Shown in pieces: positions 58,231 through 64,000 of a stretch of DNA of 64,000 bases. The translations under genes and the position numbers were made by a program. The stretch's first letter is position 1. The number at the start of each line of letters is the position of its first letter. Origin of the DNA: Clostridiales bacterium (GTDB lineage: Bacteria > Bacillota > Clostridia > Christensenellales > Aristaeellaceae); NCBI GenBank assembly GCA_015056365.1, contig SVGM01000004.1, positions 62,001-126,000 of the forward strand, written 5' to 3'. The notes beneath the pieces are model-generated. The model was given only the letters and a program-made list of their open reading frames with translations, ran no database searches and had not been told where the DNA came from.

Positions 58231-59295
58231 TTACTTCTTCTCTTCACCGGGCACAGGAGCACTGGCGGGGGTAGTGGCCTTGGCAATGCCTTCGCGCATG
58301 CTGGTATCGGCTTCCACATTCTTCATCTGGAAGTAGTCCATCACGCCAAGCTTGCCTTCACGCAGAGCGGTAGCCATGGCCTTGGGCACTTCGGCTTCGG
58401 CTTCCACAACGCGGGCGCGCATTTCCTGCACAGCAGCCTTCATTTCCTGCTCGTGGGCAACAGCCATGGCGCGGCGTTCTTCAGCGCGGGCCTGGGCAAT
58501 GCGGCGGTCAGCTTCCGCCTGATCCATCTGCAACTGGGCGCCAACGTTGCGGCCAACGTCCACGTCTGCGATGTCGATAGAAAGAATTTCAAAGGCCGTA
58601 CCGGCATCCAGGCCCTTGCTCAGCACGGTGCGGCTGATCAGGTCGGGATTCTCCAGAACTTCCTTATGGGTAGCGCTGGAACCAACGGTGGTAACGATAC
58701 CTTCGCCAACGCGGGCGATGATGGTTTCTTCACCGGCACCGCCGACCAGGCGCTCAATGTTAGTGCGAACGGTAACGCGAGCCTTGGCACGCAGTTCGAT
58801 ACCGTCCTTGGCGATAGCGGCGACCACGGGGGTCTCGATCACTTTGGGGGTAACGCTCATCTGGACAGCCTGCAGCACGTCGCGGCCAGCCAGGTCGATG
58901 GCGCAAGCCTTTTCAAAGGGCAGCTCAATAGCGGAACGCTGGGCTGCGATGAGGGCGTTGATCACGCGGTCCACGTTACCACCGGCCAGATAGTGGGTTT
59001 CCAGCTGGGACAGGTTCATGCTCAAGCCAGCTTTGCGGGCCTTGATGAGGGGCTCCACCAGACGCTTGGGCTGGATGCGGCGCAAGCGCATACCCACCAG
59101 AGAAGCGATGCTTACATGCACGCCGGCAGCCAGAGAGGTGATCCACAGGCCCAGAGGCACGAAGCGCAGGAAAATGAGAATGGCAATCAACGCCACCACC
59201 AGAATGACTACGATCCAGCCAGCAGCGCTGGAATCATAGCTACGGGTGCTGAAGTTACGGGACATGCTGGACAGCAAAGAAAACAAAGATTCCAT
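58231..59295 (-). CDS. floA: Flotillin-like protein FloA
   Basis: 354-residue membrane-scaffold protein of functional membrane microdomains. A hydrophobic N-terminus ([17 protein letters not shown]) is followed by the conserved flotillin-like FloA core ([20 protein letters not shown]) and a long Ala/Glu-rich helical C-terminal half ([20 protein letters not shown]). It is preceded by nfeD, its standard partner. Confidence 0.94.
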   Translation of the reverse strand: MESLFSLLSSMSRNFSTRSYDSSAAGWIVVILVVALIAILIFLRFVPLGLWITSLAAGVHVSIASLVGMRLRRIQPKRLVEPLIKARKAGLSMNLSQLETHYLAGGNVDRVINALIAAQRSAIELPFEKACAIDLAGRDVLQAVQMSVTPKVIETPVVAAIAKDGIELRAKARVTVRTNIERLVGGAGEETIIARVGEGIVTTVGSSATHKEVLENPDLISRTVLSKGLDAGTAFEILSIDIADVDVGRNVGAQLQMDQAEADRRIAQARAEERRAMAVAHEQEMKAAVQEMRARVVEAEAEVPKAMATALREGKLGVMDYFQMKNVEADTSMREGIAKATTPASAPVPGEEKK

Positions 59296-59328
59296 ATTAC
59301 AGACTCCTTTCTTTATCCCAACGCGGCA

Positions 59329-59829
59329 CTACTCGCCGCGCAGTTCACGAACAATCACATTCCGGCCATCCACCCGCAGCACCTTGACCGGCGTATCCTT
59401 GGCAATGAACACGCCGTCGGCCTGAACGTTCAGACGGACGCCGTCAAACTCAGCCATGCCGGTGGGGCGAAGCGCGGAAGTGGTGATGCCTTCCTTGTCG
59501 ATGAACACCTTGAGATCCTCGGAAACGTCCAGAGACATAGCGTCCTCCGTATCGTTGAGGATCATGGGCGATTTTGACAGCTTACCCTTGCTGACCGAAC
59601 GCAGAATCAGCGACACCACAATGCCCACAATGGCAAGGATGCACACCGTGATCCCCAGCGCAGCCATACCGCCGTGCTTGACATACGTCATCACGATCAC
59701 CGCGATCTGCAGGATGCAGCCGGCGATGCCCGGCAGACCAAAACCAGGCATAAACGCCTCCACGATCAAAAGGCCCATACCGAACAAAAACATCAGGATA
59801 ATGGGCAGATTCTCAAGCAAAAATTCCAT
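59329..59829 (-). CDS. nfeD: NfeD-family membrane protein
   Basis: 166 residues. Three or four membrane segments lie in the first 80 residues (IILMFLFGMGLLIVEAFMPG, then IAGCILQIAVIVMTYV), followed by a soluble OB-fold domain (GMAEFDGVRLNVQADGVFIA). It is the short NfeD1b type that assists flotillins. GGAGGTAC precedes the ATG. It begins the nfeD-floA operon. Confidence 0.9.
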   Translation of the reverse strand: MEFLLENLPIILMFLFGMGLLIVEAFMPGFGLPGIAGCILQIAVIVMTYVKHGGMAALGITVCILAIVGIVVSLILRSVSKGKLSKSPMILNDTEDAMSLDVSEDLKVFIDKEGITTSALRPTGMAEFDGVRLNVQADGVFIAKDTPVKVLRVDGRNVIVRELRGE

Positions 59830-59869
59830 ACATGTACCTCCCATGCCTTCCGGCATTTGTTTCGAGTGT

Positions 59870-59898
59870 ATCTTAGCACAGCCCCAAGCGGTTGTCAT
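59870..59898 (-). promoter_or_regulatory. Promoter of the nfeD-floA operon
   Basis: Minus strand ATGACA (59893-59898), 17-base spacer, TAAGAT (59870-59875), with TGC just before the -10. Confidence 0.65.
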
Positions 59899-59930
59899 GG
59901 GATAGGCGCTGCGCTATACATCCCGTGCGC

Positions 59931-60551
59931 TCAAATGTCACTTTTTTCAGGCGAACGCGCACGAAGGGAATCCCGCAGGATGGTCAGATCATTTTGATAT
60001 ACCTCTGTTAAGGAACGGTTGTAGATTACGGACGCCGGATGGTACAACGCGAACAGCGGCAGGGTAAACGCTTGCGCCTCAGGCGGCGCGATCACAGCGC
60101 GGCTCCACTGGCCGTGCAAATGACCCACCGTATCCTGGATAAACGCTTGGAGCGCCACATTGCCCAGAGTGACCAATGCACAGGGACGCACGATAGCGAT
60201 CTCCCGCATCAGCCAAGGCGTAAACAGCGCCTTTTCTTCCGCATTGGGCGGCCGGTTGACCGTTCCCCCGGAAGCGCTCTGCTTGGTGGGGCGGATCTTT
60301 ACCACATTGCTCACATACAGCTGCTCCCTCTCCAGCCCTACCGCCTCCAGAAAAGCAGTCAGGTTCTTTCCCGCTTTTCCGACAAAGGGTTTGCCCTGCA
60401 GCGTTTCCTGCTCGCCCGGCGCTTCGCCGATGAGCATGAGAACCGGGTTCTCGCTCAATCCGTCGCCAAACACCAGCGGGCACTGTCCTTCAGGGGATAG
60501 TGCTTGAAAGAAAGCCGTACATTCCTGTTGAAAACGCACCAGCGGATGCAT
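59931..60551 (-). CDS. Uracil-DNA glycosylase, family 4/5-like, lacking Fe-S cysteines
   Basis: 206 residues. Motif A is LIGEAPGEQET with GKPFVGKAGKNL, followed by NVVKIRPTKQ (usually NVVKCRPP) and the closing LYHPASVIYN. The family 4 enzymes bind a 4Fe-4S cluster through four cysteines; here the N-terminal pair is CX13C and the third cysteine is Ile, so the cluster is doubtful. The gene may encode a cluster-free variant. Start at 60551 is chosen because GGAGG lies six bases upstream. Confidence 0.82.
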   Translation of the reverse strand: MHPLVRFQQECTAFFQALSPEGQCPLVFGDGLSENPVLMLIGEAPGEQETLQGKPFVGKAGKNLTAFLEAVGLEREQLYVSNVVKIRPTKQSASGGTVNRPPNAEEKALFTPWLMREIAIVRPCALVTLGNVALQAFIQDTVGHLHGQWSRAVIAPPEAQAFTLPLFALYHPASVIYNRSLTEVYQNDLTILRDSLRARSPEKSDI

Positions 60552-60609
60552 CGTCATCCTCCTTCACCGACCGGATAACGCTATTGTATCCGGCTGACTG
60601 CTGCCTAAA

Positions 60610-61026
60610 TCAGCGAATACCGCTTTGCAAAAGCACAAATGAGTGCAGAATATCTGTGCGCAGCCAGTCCACCAGTGTAAGCAGCATCGCCACCAGCACA
60701 AAAATGACAAAAACGCCCACCAATGAGCTGATCACATCAAAAGCGTGAATGGCTGCAGTGAAGTTGCCTTCCGATTCCACCTCGTCATTGAGATCATCAT
60801 AGGCAGCATCGTCTTCATATGCGCCGGCCTCCAACTCATAGTCAGCATAGCCAGCTTCCGGGTAGGTGGAATAAGCCACTTCCTGATACAGGCCCGGGTC
60901 ATCCGCGTATTCCTGCTGCCCAGCATATGCCTGATCCATCTCGTCATAGGGTTCCAGAACCTCGTCCAGCCTGAGCGGGGGATTCTCCATCTCCAGCTCC
61001 TGCCGTCTGTTGAAACGTCTGCCCAT
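60610..61026 (-). CDS. Acidic single-pass membrane protein, unknown
   Basis: 138 residues. The N-terminal 85 residues are acidic and Tyr/Ala/Glu-rich (DEMDQAYAGQQEYADDPGLY), followed by one long hydrophobic segment (DVISSLVGVFVIFVLVAMLL) and a short tail. CCAAAGGAGG precedes the ATG. It lies between trmL and the UDG gene on the same strand. No family recognised. Confidence 0.65.
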   Translation of the reverse strand: MGRRFNRRQELEMENPPLRLDEVLEPYDEMDQAYAGQQEYADDPGLYQEVAYSTYPEAGYADYELEAGAYEDDAAYDDLNDEVESEGNFTAAIHAFDVISSLVGVFVIFVLVAMLLTLVDWLRTDILHSFVLLQSGIR

Positions 61027-61065
61027 GCTGAACCTCCTTTGGCTGTTTATCTACCAAACGAATCG

Positions 61066-61581
61066 TCAAACGTAATCCATCCATGGCGCAACATCGTCCT
61101 GACGACCGGTCAGTGCGCCTGACTCCTGCATGCCGGGAAAACCATTGCTTTTCAGGGCCTCATAAAGCACGATGGCCACAGAATTGCTCAAATTCAGACT
61201 TCGGGCCTCCGGCACCATGGGAATACGCACGCAGCGGTCATAAACCCGCTCCAGCAGGCTTTCCGGCAAGCCCCGGGTTTCGCAGCCAAAGACAAGAAAA
61301 TCGTCGGGGCGGTACTCCGCCTGTACATAGCTGCGAGGCGCCTTGGTGGAGAGAAAATGCATGCGGGCGTCGGGGTGCGCTGCCAGAAATTCGTCAAAAT
61401 TCTCGTAGACACGGTAGCGCATCATGTGCCAGTAGTCCAGGCCAGCGCGTTTGAGGTACTTGTCCTCCAGGGAAAATCCCAGCGGTTTGATCAGATGCAG
61501 CATGCTGCCTGTGGCCGCACAGGTACGGGCGATATTGCCCGTGTTCTGGGGGATTTCCGGCTGATACAACACAATATTCAT
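61066..61581 (-). CDS. trmL: tRNA (cytidine/uridine-2'-O-)-methyltransferase TrmL
   Basis: 171-residue SPOUT methyltransferase that modifies the wobble base (position 34) of certain leucine tRNAs. The family trefoil-knot motifs are visible: NIVLYQPEIPQNTGNIARTC, VFGCETRGLPESL, and RIPMVPEARSLNLSNSVAIV. The short length without an N-terminal RNA-binding domain is typical of TrmL. It lies 48 bases downstream of recG. Confidence 0.95.
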   Translation of the reverse strand: MNIVLYQPEIPQNTGNIARTCAATGSMLHLIKPLGFSLEDKYLKRAGLDYWHMMRYRVYENFDEFLAAHPDARMHFLSTKAPRSYVQAEYRPDDFLVFGCETRGLPESLLERVYDRCVRIPMVPEARSLNLSNSVAIVLYEALKSNGFPGMQESGALTGRQDDVAPWMDYV

Positions 61582-61629
61582 GGGTTCACCTCACGGTCTT
61601 TCTCAATCATGGATGGAAACGAACGCCTG

Positions 61630-63657
61630 TCAGCTGATGGAGATGCTCCGGTCAAGGACGGTCATGTGTTTTTCTGCCGCCCGGGATACTATCTGCCACT
61701 CTTCATCCAGTTCTGGCTTTGCCTGCAGTTCCTGAGCGCAACCTGCCGCTTCATAGAGCAGCTCCATAGAGCCAAAAGCCACTGCGCCGCCCGGCAGCAA
61801 TGCTTCGCCGTGTTGCCGCGTACCCAGCAATTCGCCGGGGCCGCGAAGTTCCAGATCCTTTCGGGCGATTTCGAAACCATCGTTGGTCTGTGTCAGCGCC
61901 CGCAGGCGTTCGTTGGCCTTGCTGAGCAAAAAGCACCAGCTCTGCTGATCGCCGCGTCCCACGCGCCCACGCAGCTGGTGAAGCTGGGCTAGACCGTAGC
62001 GATCGGCGTCTTCAATCATCATCATGGAGGCGTTGGGCACGTTAACGCCCACCTCGATCACCGTGGTCGCCACCAGCACCTGGATCTCGCCGGCAGCGAA
62101 GGCATTCAGCGTCTCCTGTTTCTCGGCGGCGGGCTGACCGCCGTAGGTAAGCCCTACGCGATACGCCTTCAGTTCGCCTGCCTGCAGCTTGGCCGCATAA
62201 GGTTTTGCAGCCTTCAGGGGATCGGTGGTTTCGCTTTCCTCCACCAGAGGACAAACGATATAGGCCTGCCTGCCCTCATCCAGTTCCTTGCGCAAAAATC
62301 CATACATGCCCTGCCGTTTTTCCTCCGGAACAATGCGCGTGGTCACCGGTTTGCGTCCGGGGGGCAGCTCGTCGATAATGCTGATATCCAGATCTCCAAA
62401 CATTACCAGCGCCAGCGTACGGGGAATGGGCGTGGCGGACATGACCAGCAGATGGGGAGCACAGATGTCCTCACCCTGCCCGGAAACGCCTTTATTGATC
62501 AGGGCGGTGCGCTGTGCCACGCCGAAACGATGCTGCTCGTCGGTAATGCACAGACCAAGTCTGGCGTAGGTGACCTGCTGTCCGATGAGCGCATGGGTCC
62601 CGATCACGATCTGCCATCGCCCGCTTGCAATATTCTCCAGCGCCGCCCTGCGCTCCCGGACGGGCATGCCGCCCAGCAAAAGTCCGCAGCCGATGCCCTG
62701 TTTTTCGCAAAACACGCGAAGGTTCTCGTAGTGCTGCCGCGCCAGGATCTCCGTGGGCGCCATCAGCGCTGACTGATAACCGGCTTTGGCGCAGAGTACC
62801 ATTGCGCCAAGCGCTACTGCTGTTTTTCCGCAGCCCACATCGCCCTGCACCATGCGTACCATGGCCGCAGGACGGGCCAGGTCGTCGGCAATCTCCCGAA
62901 GGGTACGCCGCTGCGCCGCTGTGGGCTGAAACGGCATATTCTGCCAGAACAGCGCGGTATCCGCAGCGCCGATCTCCATGGCATATCCCCTACGCCGCAA
63001 CTCCTTGAGCCCAAGAACCGCCGCCTGATAAAGCAGCATCTGTTCAAAGGCGAAGCGGCGCTGCGCCCGTGCCACTTCCTCCATGCTGGAGGGGCGATGC
63101 AGGGCACGGATACATTCTGCGCCGCTGCACAGATCGTGGCGACGAATCACACCTTCGGGCAAGGTTTCCGGGCACAGGACGTCCACATACGCCAGCGCCT
63201 GCGCAACAATATCTTCATGGACTCTGTGGGGCAGTCCGTCGATGGGACGGTAGACCGGGAGGATGGCCAGTTCCTTTTCCACCGAGGGATTGATCAGCTG
63301 CTTCTTGCCGGCATGGGAGCTGACCACCCCGTACAGCCGGATGCGGGTGACCTTATTGAGGTTTTCGCGCATCCATGGCTGATTGAACCAACAAGCCGTC
63401 AGGGCGCCGGTATCATCAGAAAGCACGCAGGTAACGCGGCTCTTTTTCCCGAAGCGGCTCAGTTTTGCCTCTTGCTCGCGCACCAGTTCAAAGGTACACC
63501 GTTCGCCTTCCAACGCTTGTGCAACCGTGCTGACTGCGCTGGTATCCTTGTATTTCACGGGCACGGCATATAAAAGATCACGCAACGAGTTGATCCCCGC
63601 TGCGTGTAAAGCTTGAAGTCGATTTTTTCCTATGCCGTGAAGCTGTGCAAGTTCCAT
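61630..63657 (-). CDS. recG: ATP-dependent DNA helicase RecG
   Basis: 675-residue helicase that remodels stalled forks and Holliday junctions. The wedge domain (GIGKNRLQALHAAGI) is followed by helicase motif I GDVGCGKTAVALGA, the variant Walker B box (CITDEQHRFG), motif III (VMSATPIPRTLA), and motif VI (QLRGRVGRGDQQSW). GTGGAGTAAGC before the ATG is the ribosome site, and the start lies two bases after the fakA-like stop. The yloV-recG neighbourhood is common in Bacillota. Confidence 0.97.
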   Translation of the reverse strand: MELAQLHGIGKNRLQALHAAGINSLRDLLYAVPVKYKDTSAVSTVAQALEGERCTFELVREQEAKLSRFGKKSRVTCVLSDDTGALTACWFNQPWMRENLNKVTRIRLYGVVSSHAGKKQLINPSVEKELAILPVYRPIDGLPHRVHEDIVAQALAYVDVLCPETLPEGVIRRHDLCSGAECIRALHRPSSMEEVARAQRRFAFEQMLLYQAAVLGLKELRRRGYAMEIGAADTALFWQNMPFQPTAAQRRTLREIADDLARPAAMVRMVQGDVGCGKTAVALGAMVLCAKAGYQSALMAPTEILARQHYENLRVFCEKQGIGCGLLLGGMPVRERRAALENIASGRWQIVIGTHALIGQQVTYARLGLCITDEQHRFGVAQRTALINKGVSGQGEDICAPHLLVMSATPIPRTLALVMFGDLDISIIDELPPGRKPVTTRIVPEEKRQGMYGFLRKELDEGRQAYIVCPLVEESETTDPLKAAKPYAAKLQAGELKAYRVGLTYGGQPAAEKQETLNAFAAGEIQVLVATTVIEVGVNVPNASMMMIEDADRYGLAQLHQLRGRVGRGDQQSWCFLLSKANERLRALTQTNDGFEIARKDLELRGPGELLGTRQHGEALLPGGAVAFGSMELLYEAAGCAQELQAKPELDEEWQIVSRAAEKHMTVLDRSISIS

Positions 63658-63659
63658 GC

Positions 63660-64000
63660 TTACTCCACAGAAATGAGATAGTAGTAGAGAGGCTGACCGC
63701 CCATCTGCATTTCAACGTCACACTCGTCATACAGCTCAGCCAGTTCGTCCGTCAGGTGCTGAGCGTCGGCTTCCGCCACATCCTTGCCGTAGTAAACGGT
63801 GATCAACTCGTCATCATCGGTGATGATTTCCTTCATCAGGTCACGGGTAACGTCATGGATGCTATTGCCGACGGTGTGAATCTTGCCATTGTAAAGGCCG
63901 ATGATGTCGCCTTCCTTGATGTGCAGATCTTCGTACTCGGTATCGCGCACTGCGTAGGTGACGGTACCGGTGCGCACACGCTGAGCGGCTTCTTCCATGC
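63660..64000 (-). CDS. Fatty-acid kinase-like protein FakA/YloV (C-terminal part, cut by window edge)
   Basis: Only the last about 113 codons are visible. They encode MEEAAQRVRTGTVTYAVRDT, then KEGDIIGLYNGKI, and the ending ELITVYYGKDV...GQPLYYYLISVE, matching the C-terminal domain of the DAK2-domain YloV/FakA family. The N-terminal kinase domain lies outside the window. The first visible ATG (63998) is internal, not a start. Confidence 0.85.
   Translation of the reverse strand, partial: MEEAAQRVRTGTVTYAVRDTEYEDLHIKEGDIIGLYNGKIHTVGNSIHDVTRDLMKEIITDDDELITVYYGKDVAEADAQHLTDELAELYDECDVEMQMGGQPLYYYLISVE

Overview
This 64 kb window looks like a chromosome segment of a fairly GC-rich member of the Clostridia (Bacillota). 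The signs are the Gram-positive gene order rimP-nusA-rnpM-ylxQ-infB-rbfA-nrnA-truB, strong AGGAGG ribosome sites, a valine-type T-box, DarA/RicT/FloA/FakA homologues, a SipW-type signal peptidase and a LytTR/DUF3021 cassette. Genus cannot be fixed from sequence alone; an uncultured gut-type clostridium is an inference. Most genes lie on the minus strand. No rRNA, CRISPR array, prophage or intact insertion sequence was found.

Layout. 1-7.9 kb: the translation/transcription operon rimP to truB (truB is cut by the left edge), with its promoter and a structured leader. 8-13 kb: a radical SAM protein and a heterodimeric ABC exporter. 13.1-16.3 kb (+): an RlmI-type rRNA methyltransferase and a TetM-like ribosomal GTPase. 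16.3-17.7 kb: a frameshifted remnant and a SanA/YdcF-like protein. 17.8-25.1 kb: an accessory operon of three TasA/camelysin-type proteins, a small exported protein, a sortase-type pilin and a SipW signal peptidase with a long glutamine-rich tail. This block is bracketed by two diverged copies of the 3' end of ftsH. 25.2-33.2 kb: ftsH, then a six-gene aromatic amino acid operon (aroF, tyrA, aroB, pheA, aroE-aroK fusion, aroQ). That operon is preceded by a leader peptide very rich in Phe/Tyr codons and a terminator, a classic attenuator layout. 33.2-41.2 kb: glycerate kinase, rsmI, rsmH, a RdgB/HAM1-like gene, T-box-controlled valS, rpmF and DUF177. 41.5-46.1 kb: an asparagine-synthetase-like protein, then a Gfo/Idh/MocA dehydrogenase with two sugar phosphate isomerase/epimerase-type proteins. 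46.3-49.4 kb (+): a small membrane protein and an AT-richer ABC transporter-LytTR-DUF3021 cassette with TGAAAC repeats on both sides. 49.5-64 kb: tRNA-Pro, pfkA, a secreted protein, ferredoxin, darA-holB-ricT, two GNATs, nfeD-floA-hypothetical-LytTR regulator, a uracil-DNA-glycosylase-like gene, trmL, recG and the 3' end of a fakA/yloV-like gene.

The two most noteworthy features are the SipW/TasA/pilin surface-structure operon flanked by ftsH duplications, and the apparent Phe/Tyr ribosome-stalling attenuator of the aromatic operon. All calls come from reading the sequence; no database search or folding program was run.
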